From contig NZ_AP022870.1 of NCBI RefSeq assembly GCF_011764545.1, positions 5,254,001-5,318,000 of the forward strand: a stretch of DNA of 64,000 nt. The letters run 5' to 3'. The DNA is from Phytohabitans flavus (GTDB lineage: Bacteria; Actinomycetota; Actinomycetes; Mycobacteriales; Micromonosporaceae). Numbering within the stretch: the stretch's first letter is position 1; each line of letters begins with the position of its first letter. The notes beneath the pieces were generated by a model, which made no database searches, was not told the origin of the DNA, and saw only the letters and a program-made list of their open reading frames with translations. Positions 10,262 to 19,034 of this stretch are shown here, in pieces. The translations under genes and the position numbers were made by a program.

Positions 10262-10471
10262 GGTCTGAAGGTAGGCCACGCGACCCTGCCTCGGCATCGC
10301 CCCGCCGCGGCTATCGCTCGTACCCCATCGGGAGTATCCGGGACCCGTCCGCCTCCCCCTCCGCTACTCCACGGGTGGTACGCGCGGAGCCCCTCCTGCT
10401 CCTATCGGTGGCCGGACGATGTCTCCACCGGCCCGACGCGGCGAGCCCGCCGTTCCGGGACCCTCGTTTAC

Positions 10472-10999
10472 ATGACAGCAACGGAAGCCGGCGCCGGGCG
10501 TGTACGAGCCTCGGACGTCGAACGGGAACAGATGGCGACGATCCTCCGCGCCGCGATGAGTGAGGGGCGGCTGGACCTGGCCGAGGGCGAGGAGCGGCTG
10601 GCCAAGGCGTACGCGGCGACGTACCGGGACGAGCTGCGCGGGCTCGTCACCGACCTGCCCGACGGTGGGCGGCGTGCGCTGGCCGATACACCCGAGGCGA
10701 GGACGATGGCGCGCTGGGCGCTGCGGCGGCACTTCAGCGGCGTGGTCGTGGTCGGAGCCATCCTGGTGGGGCTGTGGGTGCTCTCCGGGGTGGCGTTCTT
10801 CTGGCCGATCATCCCGCTGGCCTTCCTCTTCCTCGGGCTGGCCAAGCACGCGTCGTGGCACCGCCACGGCGGGTACCGGCAGTACGGCGACTGGCGCGGC
10901 CCGAGGGGTCGCGACTGGCGTGACCGGGGCGACTGGCGGGTGGAGGCCGAGTACCGCGGGAGCGGCTCGTGCGGTAGGGGGTACCGCGACGGGTGGTGA
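10472..10999 (+). CDS. DUF1707 (SHOCT-like) domain membrane protein
   Basis: Protein of 175 aa. The N-terminal DUF1707 domain (about residues 10-65) has RASDVEREQMATILRAAMSEGRLDLAEGEERL and YRDELRGLVTDLP. A hydrophobic hairpin (about 88-125) contains VVVVGAILVGLWVL and FFWPIIPLAFLFLGLA, and the tail is rich in Arg, Gly, Trp and Tyr (YGDWRGPRGRDWRDRGDW). Function is unknown in the family; it is common in actinobacteria next to two-component or stress genes. It is transcribed divergently from the adjacent kinase-regulator pair, about 210 bp away, so shared control is plausible. ATG 10472 is used because it begins the conserved domain. Confidence 0.88.
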   Translation: MTATEAGAGRVRASDVEREQMATILRAAMSEGRLDLAEGEERLAKAYAATYRDELRGLVTDLPDGGRRALADTPEARTMARWALRRHFSGVVVVGAILVGLWVLSGVAFFWPIIPLAFLFLGLAKHASWHRHGGYRQYGDWRGPRGRDWRDRGDWRVEAEYRGSGSCGRGYRDGW

Positions 11000-11145
11000 C
11001 CGCCGCGGTCGGGTGGCGCCTCCCGCGCCGGTGGGCGCCACCCGGCAGCACACACACCGCAGCAGATGAGCGGAACACGGTGGCGTGGTGAGCGCCACCG
11101 TGGCGGTCGTTGAATGTGGACTGTCGCTCTGGGACAGTCCCGCGC

Positions 11146-11955
11146 ATGATGGGGCCGTCTCACGCATTGTCCGGCGCAGCCGTCTGGCTGGGCGGTTCCT
11201 GGGCACTTGACCATTTCGCCGGATACGAGCAGACGCCGCTCACCATAGCCGTCGGCACCGCGGTCTGTGCCGGCGGCGCGCTCTTTCCCGACCTCGACCT
11301 CTCCGGCAAGGTCACCCGCAACAAGGGCGGCGCGACGGTGGCACGCACCTTCGGCGTGGCGTCGCTCTTCCTGGCCGAGGTGATCGAGAAGCTGTCGCTG
11401 GTCGTCTACCACATCACCAAGCTCAGCAAGGACCCCGACCGGGAGAACGGCCACCGCACGCTCACCCACACGCTCCCGTTCACGGCGCTGGTGGGGTGGG
11501 GTACGACGGCGCTCTGCACCGCGTACGGCAAATGGGCCGTCGTCGGAATCCTCTTCGTCATGATCGGCCTCGCGCTCCGCGGCCTCTTCGACGAGTGGGC
11601 CAAGCGCGCCGGCTGGCTGCTCATCACGCTCATCTCCGCCGCGGCGGCGTGGTTCACCGCGCTCCAGCTTCCCGGCGACCGCGGGTACCCGATGCTCGGC
11701 CTCGCCGTCGGCGTCGGTTGCCTGGTCCATCTGTTGGGCGACCTTGTCACCCGCGCCGGCGTACCCATCCTGTGGCCCATCCCCACCGGCCGCCGCATGT
11801 GGCGGATGATCGGCCTGCCCGACGCCCTTGCCATTCGCGCCGGCAGCGCGGTGGAGGTCTACCTGTTCCGCGGCGCGTTCATGGTGGTCTCGCTGCTGTC
11901 CGCGTGGGGACTGCTGGCGCCGTCGGTGCTTCGCCGCTTCAATATCGAAGTGTGA
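11146..11955 (+). CDS. YdjM-family membrane metal-dependent hydrolase
   Basis: Integral membrane protein of about 269 aa of the YdjM/LexA-binding hydrolase family. The N-terminal MGPSHALSGAAVWL carries the metal-ligand type His, ALFPDLDL supplies acidic ligands, and NGHRTLTHTLPF is the central HRTLTH signature; a further conserved His is in HLLGDLVT. About six transmembrane segments are visible. The true substrate is not known. The stop TGA overlaps the GTG of the following amidohydrolase by four bases, so the two are co-translated. ATG 11146 or 11149 are equivalent start choices. Confidence 0.85.
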   Translation: MMGPSHALSGAAVWLGGSWALDHFAGYEQTPLTIAVGTAVCAGGALFPDLDLSGKVTRNKGGATVARTFGVASLFLAEVIEKLSLVVYHITKLSKDPDRENGHRTLTHTLPFTALVGWGTTALCTAYGKWAVVGILFVMIGLALRGLFDEWAKRAGWLLITLISAAAAWFTALQLPGDRGYPMLGLAVGVGCLVHLLGDLVTRAGVPILWPIPTGRRMWRMIGLPDALAIRAGSAVEVYLFRGAFMVVSLLSAWGLLAPSVLRRFNIEV

Positions 11956-12842
11956 GTGTTGCCGGTGACGACGCGGTCCCGAGCTTCTGGGGTGCGCTCG
12001 ACCTGCCCGGCTTGGCCGATGTGCACGTGCACTTCCTGCCGCCGCGCATGCTTCGCCGGGTATGGGCGCACTTCGACGCGGCCGGCCCGCTGGTGGGCGT
12101 GGAGTGGCCGATTCGGTACCGCTGGACGGACGCGGAGCGGGTCGCCCACCTGGCGAAGCTGGGTGTGCGGGCCTTCACCGCGCTGGCGTACGCGCATCGC
12201 CCCGACATGGCCGCCGACCTCAACGACTGGACGCTCGCCTTCGCGCGCGACACGCCCGGCTGCCTCCCGTCGGCGACGTTCTACCCCGAGCCGGGCGTGA
12301 CGGAGTACGTGACCGCCGCACTCGACGCCGGTGCCCGGATCTTCAAGGTGCACCTCCAGGTGGGTGGCTTCGACCCGCTCGACGCCGCGCTGACACCGGT
12401 GTGGGGGCTGCTGGCGGAGGCCGAGGTGCCGGTGGTGGTCCACGCTGGGCACGCGCCGGTCGCGGCCGGGTACACCGGACCTTCGCCGTTCGGCGCGTTG
12501 CTCGCCCGGCATCCCCGGCTCCCCGCGATCGTGGCGCACCTCGGCGCGCCGGACTATGAGGCGTTCCTGGCGCTGGCCGAGTCGTACGAGCGGGTCGCGG
12601 TGGACACGACGATGGCGTTCACGCCGTTTTTCGACCAGTTCATGCCGTTTCCGCCGGCGTTACGCTCTCGCCTGCGCGAGCTGGGCCTGGCCGGCAAGGT
12701 GCTGCTGGGCAGCGATTTCCCCAACATCCCCTACGAGTACGCCGACCAGCTCGCCGGCTTGGAGCGACTCGATTTGGGCGACGACTGGCTGCGCGCGGTC
12801 TGCTGGGCGAATTTTATGGAACGCTTCGGTAATGCTGTTTGA
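11952..12842 (+). CDS. Amidohydrolase family 2 (metal-dependent TIM-barrel hydrolase)
   Basis: Cytoplasmic TIM-barrel protein of 296 aa. The first strand carries the metal-binding HxH (LADVHVHFLPPRML), with further barrel motifs at FKVHLQVGGF, VPVVVHAGHAPV (third His), IVAHLGAPDYEAF and KVLLGSDFPNIPYEYA, whose Asp is the usual catalytic or metal residue. This fits the ACMSD/amidohydrolase_2 group, which hydrolyses or decarboxylates small metabolites; the substrate is unknown. The GTG start overlaps the stop of the YdjM-like gene, and its end overlaps the start of the ASCH gene by 11 bases, giving a compact three-gene operon. Confidence 0.88.
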   Translation: MSVAGDDAVPSFWGALDLPGLADVHVHFLPPRMLRRVWAHFDAAGPLVGVEWPIRYRWTDAERVAHLAKLGVRAFTALAYAHRPDMAADLNDWTLAFARDTPGCLPSATFYPEPGVTEYVTAALDAGARIFKVHLQVGGFDPLDAALTPVWGLLAEAEVPVVVHAGHAPVAAGYTGPSPFGALLARHPRLPAIVAHLGAPDYEAFLALAESYERVAVDTTMAFTPFFDQFMPFPPALRSRLRELGLAGKVLLGSDFPNIPYEYADQLAGLERLDLGDDWLRAVCWANFMERFGNAV

Positions 12843-13411
12843 GCGGCGGCTGCGGGACGGCATCGCGGACGGTAGCATCACGGCCGCTCTGCGCAGGTGG
12901 CGCCGCCCCAGGTCGTAACAGGCCGGACATACCGGACGGGCGCCGGCCTCGTGGAGGTGACGGCGGCCGATCCGGTACACCCGGAGGAGCTCACCGCCGA
13001 CGATGCCCGCGCCGCCGGCTTCGAGAGCGTGGCCGAGCTGCTCGCCCACCTCGGCGGCCCCGCCGACGGCCACCTGTACCTGCTCCACTTCCGCCGCGTC
13101 GCCGGCCCCGACCCGCGCGCGGCGCTGGCCGCCGACGACCGCCTGGACGACGGCGGGGTGGCCGCGATCGACCTGCGCCTGGGCCGCCTGGACCACGCGA
13201 GCACCCGAGGCCCATGGACCGCCGCCGTCCTGCGCGCGATCGCCGACCATCCCGGCGTGCGCGCGGCCGACCTGGCGGAGGCGCTGGGCCGCGACCTCCC
13301 CTCGTTCAAGGCCGACGTACGCAAGCTGAAGGCACTCGGCCTGACCGAAAGCCTGGAGGTCGGCTACCGCCTCTCCCCCGCGGCGCCGCCTACCTGTCCC
13401 ACCGCCCCTGA
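12832..13411 (+). CDS. ASCH-domain protein, two frameshifts
   Basis: Small RNA-binding-fold protein, rebuilt across two frame breaks. It opens MLFERRLRDGIADGSITAAL followed by RRWRRP, then one missing C near 12903 shifts the frame to QVVTGRTYRTGAGLVEVTA, the core of the ASCH fold. It continues LLAHLGGPADGHLYLLHFRRV and a C-terminal helical, winged-helix-like segment (VRAADLAEALGRDLPSFKADV, KLKALGLTES). A second missing C near 13377 restores the natural end RGAAYLSHRP. ASCH proteins are thought to bind RNA or nucleotides in translation-related roles. The ATG lies inside the end of the amidohydrolase gene. Confidence 0.75.
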
Positions 13412-13421
13412 CCCGCGCCGG

Positions 13422-14032
13422 CTATCGGCGGGTGCGTTGAGTGGGGATCGTGAGCTTGAAGGCCGCCACCGCCTCGGGGCTCTCCAGCCGGGCGCCGTCG
13501 GCGATGCGGTCGCAGGCCACGTCGACCACCTCGTGCTTGTGGGCCAGCAGGTACGGCCGGGCGCCGGCGTCGGCGTGCGCGACCGTGGAGATGCCGGGCC
13601 AGTGCTTGCGGCCGAAGAGCATCGGGTAGCTGCGCCGGCCCTCGTAGGTGGCGCAGACCAGGACGTCGGAGTACGGCAGGGCGGCCACCCGGCGCACCGC
13701 GTGGGCCGTCACGCCCGGCATGTCCACCGGGACCACGACGACCGCGTCGGCGTCCGTGTCGGTCAGGGCGCTCAGCCCGACGCGCAGTGAGCTGCCTATA
13801 CCTCTCCCCCAGGTCTTGTCCACCAGCACGCTGGCGCCCTTGAGCTCGGCCGCGGCCTGTACCTCGTCGGCGGCCGCGCCGAGCACGACGAACACCGGCT
13901 CGCAGCCGGCATCGCGCACGGTCTCGATCGCCCGGTCGACGAGCGGTGTGCCGTCGTGTTGCAGCAGTGCCTCAGGCCCGCCACCGATCCGGCGCCCCCG
14001 CCGGCGGCGATGACCATGGCCGCGGTCGTCAT
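13422..14032 (-). CDS. MobA-like NTP transferase, one frameshift
   Basis: MobA/MocA-like nucleotidyltransferase of about 203 aa, the family that attaches CTP or GTP to molybdopterin or makes related nucleotide-activated products. The signature starts MTTAAMVIAAGGG; one missing G in the run at 13997-14001 moves the frame to RRIGGGPEALLQHDGTPLVD, which together form the nucleotide-binding loop. Further conserved pieces are VVVVPVDMPGVTAHAVRRV and YEGRRSYPMLFGRKHW. ATG 14032 follows a G-rich ribosome site. No molybdopterin genes are adjacent, so the exact substrate is open. Convergent with the ASCH gene. Confidence 0.8.
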
Positions 14033-14103
14033 CGCGAACACCCCCCCAGGTGTGCCGCGTCAAGTCTGAGCGCTGAATCCCATCCGCAAAAGATCCAGGC
14101 GGC

Positions 14104-15627
14104 TCATTTGGCGTCGGCGTAACAATCAACGACGGACACGTCGAGAGGGAAGCGGACCGTGGTGGCTCCGAAAAGGAGCTGTCCGGCGCGGGCAGCGGCG
14201 GCCCGCACCGCCTCGCTGACCTCGGCAGCCTGCTCCCGCGGCGCGTGCACCAGCACTTCGTCGTGCTGAAAGAAAACCAGGTCGGCGCCGGTGCCGACCA
14301 GGTGGCCGCGGAGCGTGGCGAGCAGAGTGAGCGCCCACTCGGCGGCGGTGCCCTGGATGACGAAGTTACGGGTGAAGCGGCCGCGGGCCCGCGCCCGGGC
14401 ACCTTCGCCCTCGGTCGGGCCGAGCTCCTCCTGGTTTACCGACACGGACCGGGGCGGGCACGTGCGGCCGAGCCAGGAGCGGACCAGGCCGCCACCCTCA
14501 CCGGTACGGGCGGCGGCCTCGACATACTCGAAAGCGGTCGGGTAGTTGCGCTTGAGGGTGGCGAGGGCGGGGACGGCGGCGCCGCCGGTCTGCCCATACA
14601 TAGCGCCGAGCAGCGCGACCTTGGCCCGGGCCCGGTCACCGGCGAACGCGTCGGCGGCCAGCGCGGCATACAGATCGCCGGAGGCGGCCGCGGCGGCCAG
14701 GCGCTCGTCGCCGGAGACCGCGGCGAGCACGCGCGGCTCGAGCTGGCCGGCGTCGGCCACCACGAGCTTCCAGCCGGGGTCGGCGACGACGGCCCGGCGG
14801 ACCACCTTGGGGATCTGAAGGGCCCCGCCGCCGCGGGTGGCCCAGCGGCCGGAGACCACGCCGGCCGGCACGTACTCCGGGCGGAAGCGCCCATCGTGGA
14901 CCCACGCGTCGCGCCAGGCCCAGCCGTGCGCGGTCCAGATGCGGTAAAGCTCCTTGTGCTCCAGCAGCAGCGGCACGGCCGGGTGGTCGACGCCCCGCAG
15001 CGACCAGGCGCGCGTATTGGGCAGGTGCACACCGGACCGGGCGAACGCGCGCAGCAGCTCCTGGGGCGACTCCGGGTGCAGCTGCCGCACGCCGAGCGCG
15101 GCCGCGATCCGCGCGGAGAGCTCGGCCAGCCGGCGGGGCGGCCCGCCCACCGGCGAGGGCTCGCCGAGCAGCTCGTACAGCAGCTTGTCGTGGATGTCCG
15201 CGCGCCACGGCAGCCCGGCCGCGCCCATCTCGGCGGCGATGAGCGCGCCAGCCGACTCGGCGGCCACTAGCAGGCGGAAGCGGCCGGGGTGCTCGGTGCG
15301 CGCGATCCGGGCGCTCTGGTCCTCGTAAACGCGGGCGAGGATGTCCGGGTCGTCCTCGGGCGGCGGCGCGGCGTCGAAGAGGGAGCCCTGACCGTCGCCG
15401 GGCGGGGTGGCGGCACGCGGCGGCGGGTCGGGCGGCACCAGCGCGCCGGTCAGTCGGGCCCACGCCGCGGCGAGCGAGCGCGGCTCGCCCCACCGCCCCG
15501 CGTAGCCGAGCAGCAGCGCCTCGGTCAGCTCGACGTCGTGGCAGCGCTCGACCCGCACCCCCGCCCGAAGCAGCGGCGGGTAGCTGGTGGCGGTAGACCC
15601 CCAAACCCGCCGCCCATCGACCTCCAC
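14104..15627 (-). CDS. Family A DNA polymerase (bifunctional 3'-5' exonuclease/polymerase type)
   Basis: Stand-alone actinobacterial PolA-like polymerase of 507 aa. Polymerase motifs: A as LVVADAGQLEPRVLAAVSGD (Asp then Gln-Leu-Glu), B region AKVALLGAMYGQTGG, and C as FFQHDEVLVHA with HDE. The N-terminal exonuclease-like part is degenerate and appears short, starting at VWGSTATSYPPLLRAGVRV; relatives I recall have roughly 50 more residues, so either the start is here (GTG 15627) or the front has been lost. It lacks the 5' nuclease domain of PolI. It may act in repair or damage tolerance. It lies downstream of the importer operon, separated by a large inverted repeat. Confidence 0.88.
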   Translation of the reverse strand: MEVDGRRVWGSTATSYPPLLRAGVRVERCHDVELTEALLLGYAGRWGEPRSLAAAWARLTGALVPPDPPPRAATPPGDGQGSLFDAAPPPEDDPDILARVYEDQSARIARTEHPGRFRLLVAAESAGALIAAEMGAAGLPWRADIHDKLLYELLGEPSPVGGPPRRLAELSARIAAALGVRQLHPESPQELLRAFARSGVHLPNTRAWSLRGVDHPAVPLLLEHKELYRIWTAHGWAWRDAWVHDGRFRPEYVPAGVVSGRWATRGGGALQIPKVVRRAVVADPGWKLVVADAGQLEPRVLAAVSGDERLAAAAASGDLYAALAADAFAGDRARAKVALLGAMYGQTGGAAVPALATLKRNYPTAFEYVEAAARTGEGGGLVRSWLGRTCPPRSVSVNQEELGPTEGEGARARARGRFTRNFVIQGTAAEWALTLLATLRGHLVGTGADLVFFQHDEVLVHAPREQAAEVSEAVRAAAARAGQLLFGATTVRFPLDVSVVDCYADAK

Positions 15628-15655
15628 GCGGTCAGTCTGCCACCGTGGTATGACA

Positions 15656-15717
15656 GTTGATCAGGGACTTTGTGAGCTGACACGCCGACAGAAACGCCCA
15701 CCAAGTCCCTGATCAAC
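15656..15717. repeat. 15-bp perfect inverted repeat (REP-like or terminator)
   Basis: GTTGATCAGGGACTT at 15656-15670 is exactly inverted as AAGTCCCTGATCAAC at 15703-15717, with a 32-base spacer. It lies between the end of an ABC permease gene and the start of the polymerase gene, both on the minus strand. It can fold into a long hairpin and might end the importer transcript, but there is no U tract. The TTGATC core recurs in other intergenic palindromes of this window. Confidence 0.8.
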
Positions 15718-15719
15718 AG

Positions 15720-16640
15720 CTATTTGACGGCGCCGGCTGTCAGGCCCGCCTGGATTTGGCGCTGGAAGAAGGCGTACACGACGATCATGGGGAGGATGGA
15801 GAGGACGACTGCGGCGAACATGGCGGCCCAGTCGGCCTCGTAGCCGGCTTGCACCGAAATGTTTGCTATGCCCTGGGTGAGCACCCAGTGCTCCTGCGCG
15901 TTTTCGCCCTGCATGAGCGCCACGGGCAGCAGGTACTGGTTCCACTGGCCCATGATGTTGAAAATCGTGATGCTCACCAGGGCCGGCCGGGCCATCGGCA
16001 TCATGACCTGGAAGAACAGCCGCGTGTGCGACGCACCGTCCATCACCGCCGCCTCGGCCACCGAGTTCGGCAGCGTCTTGAAGAACGCGGTCAGGAAGAA
16101 CACGGTGAACGGCAGCGAGTAGGCGATGTAGACCAGGATCAGGCCGGTGTACGTGTTGAGCAGCCCCATGTTGTTGACGATGAGGAAGAGCGGCACCAGG
16201 GCCAGGAACACCGGGAACGCGAGGCCGGAGACGAAGAGGTAGTAGATGACCCGGTTGCCGATGAACTTGTACCGGGCCAGCACGTACGCCGCCATCGAGC
16301 CGAAGAGCATCGTGCCCGCGGTGGCCAGCCCCACCACGAAGAGGCTGTTGAGGAAGTAGCGGCCGACGTGCGCCTCGTTCCACGCCCGGACGTAGCTGTC
16401 GAGGCTGAAACTCGACGGCAGGCTGAACGGGTTGCCCAGGTACATCTCGGTATTGGTCTTGAAGGACGCGAGGAACATCCAGAGCAGCGGGGCGAGGATG
16501 ATGATCGCCCAGATCGCGAGCGAGATGTGCGCGAGGCCGTTGAGCAGGCCGATCTCGCGACGCTGGTCCTGTGCTGGGCCGCCCGGGCGGCGGGCCGGCG
16601 CGTCCCCTCGCGGGGGTGCCGGGGTGTCGATGCGTGCCAT
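15720..16640 (-). CDS. Carbohydrate ABC transporter permease, NgcG-like (cluster 1)
   Basis: MalG/NgcG-class inner-membrane permease of 306 aa with six predicted helices. It has the EAA loop that contacts the ATPase: SVAEAAVMDGASHTRLFFQVMMPMARPAL. Other landmarks are LLWMFLASFKTNTEMYLGNPFSLP and the family C-terminus FFQRQIQAGLTAGAVK. Third gene of an operon reading regulator, binding protein, NgcF-like permease, NgcG-like permease; 11 bases separate it from its partner. No ATPase is encoded here, typical of actinobacterial sugar importers that share a MsiK-type ATPase encoded elsewhere. Confidence 0.93.
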   Translation of the reverse strand: MARIDTPAPPRGDAPARRPGGPAQDQRREIGLLNGLAHISLAIWAIIILAPLLWMFLASFKTNTEMYLGNPFSLPSSFSLDSYVRAWNEAHVGRYFLNSLFVVGLATAGTMLFGSMAAYVLARYKFIGNRVIYYLFVSGLAFPVFLALVPLFLIVNNMGLLNTYTGLILVYIAYSLPFTVFFLTAFFKTLPNSVAEAAVMDGASHTRLFFQVMMPMARPALVSITIFNIMGQWNQYLLPVALMQGENAQEHWVLTQGIANISVQAGYEADWAAMFAAVVLSILPMIVVYAFFQRQIQAGLTAGAVK

Positions 16641-16651
16641 TGCCGGTACCC

Positions 16652-17563
16652 CTAGAGCTCGATCGTCTCGCGCCGGCTGACCCGCAGGGTCAGCGCCGCG
16701 AACGTGATGGTCACGAAGAAGAGCGCCACACCCATGGCCGAGGCATAGCCCATCTGGGAGTAGCTGAACGCGTTGCGGTAGATCTCCATGCCGAGCACCG
16801 TGGTGGCGCCGTCCGGACCGCCCTGCTCGATCGAAAGCACCTGCACGATGGCGAACGCGTCGAACGCCGCGATGCCCAGGTAGACCCAGGCGACCTGGAG
16901 CGTGTCCCGCAGCAGCGGCAGCGTGACCCTGAAGAACATGCTGGCCCGGCCGGCGCCGTCGAGCACCGCGGCCTCGTAGATGTCCTTCGGCACCGAGGCC
17001 ATGCCGGCGGAGAAGAGCACCACGTAGAAGCCGACCGCCTGCCACACGAGTACCGCGATGATCGCGAAGAGCGCGATGTTCCGGTCCGCCATGATCGGTA
17101 TGGGGTCGATCCCGAAGACGCCGAGGAGCCCGTTGAGCAGGCCGCTCTCGTCCGGCGCGTACACCCGCCGGAAGATCACACCGATGATCACGACGGCGAG
17201 GACCTGGGGGAAGAAGAAGACGATCCGGTAGAAGTTCGACCCCCAGACCCCGCGCAGCGTGCCGCCGCGAGAGCCCCCGCCCACGTTCAGGAGGAACGCG
17301 AACACGAGGGCTATCGCGATGGCCACGAGCGGCAGGACAAGCAGCAGCACACCGTGGTGCCGTATCGCCTTCCAGAAGATGTCGTCCTGAAGCAACCGTT
17401 GGAAGTTGTCCAGCCCGATGAACTTCGGGTTAGCCGAGACACCGCGCCAGTTGGTCATCGCCAGGTAGAAGGCCTGGAGATACGGCGCGATCACGAAGGT
17501 CACGTAGATCGTGACCGGCACGATCAAAAAGCCGACGATGAACGGGTACCTGCCGTGCCGCAT
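16652..17563 (-). CDS. Carbohydrate ABC transporter permease, NgcF-like (cluster 1)
   Basis: MalF/NgcF-class permease of 303 aa. It begins MRHGRYPFIVGFLIVPVTIY and contains six helices and the EAA loop IYEAAVLDGAGRASMFFRVTLP. The periplasmic N-terminal segment has FYLAMTNWRGVSANPKFIGL, usual for sugar permeases of this group. The start is the second codon of GTG-ATG (17566/17563), two to five bases after the binding-protein stop, so translation is coupled. It forms the heterodimeric channel with the following NgcG-like gene. Confidence 0.93.
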   Translation of the reverse strand: MRHGRYPFIVGFLIVPVTIYVTFVIAPYLQAFYLAMTNWRGVSANPKFIGLDNFQRLLQDDIFWKAIRHHGVLLLVLPLVAIAIALVFAFLLNVGGGSRGGTLRGVWGSNFYRIVFFFPQVLAVVIIGVIFRRVYAPDESGLLNGLLGVFGIDPIPIMADRNIALFAIIAVLVWQAVGFYVVLFSAGMASVPKDIYEAAVLDGAGRASMFFRVTLPLLRDTLQVAWVYLGIAAFDAFAIVQVLSIEQGGPDGATTVLGMEIYRNAFSYSQMGYASAMGVALFFVTITFAALTLRVSRRETIEL

Positions 17564-17568
17564 CACGA

Positions 17569-19002
17569 CTACCGCTTGAACTTCTCGATGGACGGGTCCT
17601 TCTTCACCTCGTCCGCGACCTTCTGCATGCGGGTCACGAACTTGTTGGCGTCACCACCGTTGAACATCAGCTCGTTGGTGGCCGCGCGGCACTCGTCGTC
17701 CATCTTCTTGTACCAGGTGTCCCAGCGGTAGGCGAAGTAGTCGCTGCCGGCCGCCTTGAGCATGGTCTCGCTGCTGGTGAGGCCGGGCGAGATGGTGAGG
17801 CCCTCGGTGGCGCCCTGCACGACCGTGAGCACCTTGGTCAGCTGGGTGAAGCCCTTCGCGCCCTCCTTGGAGAGCATGTGGCGCAGGTACTCCATGCCGC
17901 CGCGCGGGTTCTTGCCCTTGGCCGCGACGAAGTACATCTCACCGGCGGCCGCGTAGATCGCGGTCTGCGGGAGCTTGTCCGAGGCGGTCGCGCTGGGGAC
18001 CGGGACCACCGCGTAGTTGAAGCCGGCCGGGGTGTCCTTGGTCTGCTCGTTCTCCAGCCAGGAGCCGGAGGGGTAGAAGACGACCTTGTCCTGGTTCTGC
18101 TGGAGCTGGACCTCGGTGTGCTGGAGGCCGAGGTGCGCCTTGTCCATGTACTTGGCGCCGATCTCGCCCCACAGCTGGGCGGCCTGCTTGACCGGCTCGG
18201 CCGTCCAGGCACCGTCCTCGAGGTTGTCGATGTTCTTGAGGACGTCCGCGCCACCGATCTTGGCGGCGGTCGTGAGGATCACCAGGTACTGGTAGTACGC
18301 GGCGTTCGCGCCGGCGTAGGCATACCCCGTCTTGCCGGCCGCCTTGGCCTTGTCGAGCAGCGCGGTGAAGTCGCTCCAGGTCTTCGGCGGGGTCCAGCCG
18401 TTGGTCTGGAAGAGCTTGTCCGAGTACCAGAGCCCGAAGGTGGTGAAGGCGTAGTTGAGCGTGTACGGCTTGCCGTTGAAGGAGCCCTGCTCGATCGTGC
18501 CCGGCACGAGCGTGTCCTTGACGGTCTTCCCCGGGATGTCCAGCGACGGCGCGTTGAACAGCTCGGTCAGGTCCTGCACCTGGCCCGCCTGCACAAGGGC
18601 ACCCTGGTCCATCAGCTTCGAGCCGGCGTTGTTGACCATGTCCGGCGGCTCGTTGCTCGTGAACCGCGGCTGGAGGACGGTCGCCATCTCCTCCGCCTGG
18701 TTGAACTTCACCTCGGCGTCGGGGAAAGCCTTCTTGTACGACGGGACGTGCACGTCGGTGGCGTACTTGGTGCCGAGGCCGCCGTTGAAGATGTAGATCT
18801 CGAGCGGGGCCTTGCCGTCCACGCCGAGCGGGTTGGTGGCGCTCTTCTCGCCCTCCGCCTGGTCGGTCGGCTCGTCTTCGCCGCCGCCGACACAGGCACT
18901 GAGCAGACCGGCGGCCGGTGTCGCGAGCAGACCGGCGGCCGCCGCCCGCCGCAGCAGCGTGCGGCGGGTGAGATCAGACGTACTGTCAGGGGGTACGGAC
19001 AT
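17569..19002 (-). CDS. ngcE: N-acetylglucosamine/diacetylchitobiose-type substrate-binding lipoprotein, NgcE-like
   Basis: Solute-binding protein of 477 aa, exported and lipid-anchored: RRTLLRR twin-arginine-like motif, hydrophobic segment AAAAGLLATPAAG and lipobox LLSAC. The mature protein opens NPLGVDGKAPLEIYIFNGGL and has VLQPRFTSNEPPDMVNNAGS, matching my recollection of the NgcE family of Streptomyces, which takes up GlcNAc and chitobiose. ATG 19002 is set by GAGGAGA eight bases upstream. First transporter gene after the RpiR regulator and followed directly by two permeases. Substrate is inferred from family and from the kinase across the divergent promoter; other amino sugars are possible. 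Confidence 0.85.
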   Translation of the reverse strand: MSVPPDSTSDLTRRTLLRRAAAAGLLATPAAGLLSACVGGGEDEPTDQAEGEKSATNPLGVDGKAPLEIYIFNGGLGTKYATDVHVPSYKKAFPDAEVKFNQAEEMATVLQPRFTSNEPPDMVNNAGSKLMDQGALVQAGQVQDLTELFNAPSLDIPGKTVKDTLVPGTIEQGSFNGKPYTLNYAFTTFGLWYSDKLFQTNGWTPPKTWSDFTALLDKAKAAGKTGYAYAGANAAYYQYLVILTTAAKIGGADVLKNIDNLEDGAWTAEPVKQAAQLWGEIGAKYMDKAHLGLQHTEVQLQQNQDKVVFYPSGSWLENEQTKDTPAGFNYAVVPVPSATASDKLPQTAIYAAAGEMYFVAAKGKNPRGGMEYLRHMLSKEGAKGFTQLTKVLTVVQGATEGLTISPGLTSSETMLKAAGSDYFAYRWDTWYKKMDDECRAATNELMFNGGDANKFVTRMQKVADEVKKDPSIEKFKR

Positions 19003-19034
19003 GATGCGTCTCCTCGGTTGGGTGTTTGTGGGGC

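Noticed and set aside
9575..10471. Plus-strand extension of the DUF1707 frame
   Set aside because: It is antisense to the histidine kinase; the DUF1707 domain starts at ATG 10472.
12839..13411. Separate Arg-rich gene in the ASCH region
   Set aside because: Only its last residues (GAAYLSHRP) are real, as the shifted end of the ASCH protein.
15656..15717. Classic intrinsic terminator
   Set aside because: The 32-base spacer and lack of a U tract do not fit; a repeat element is more likely.
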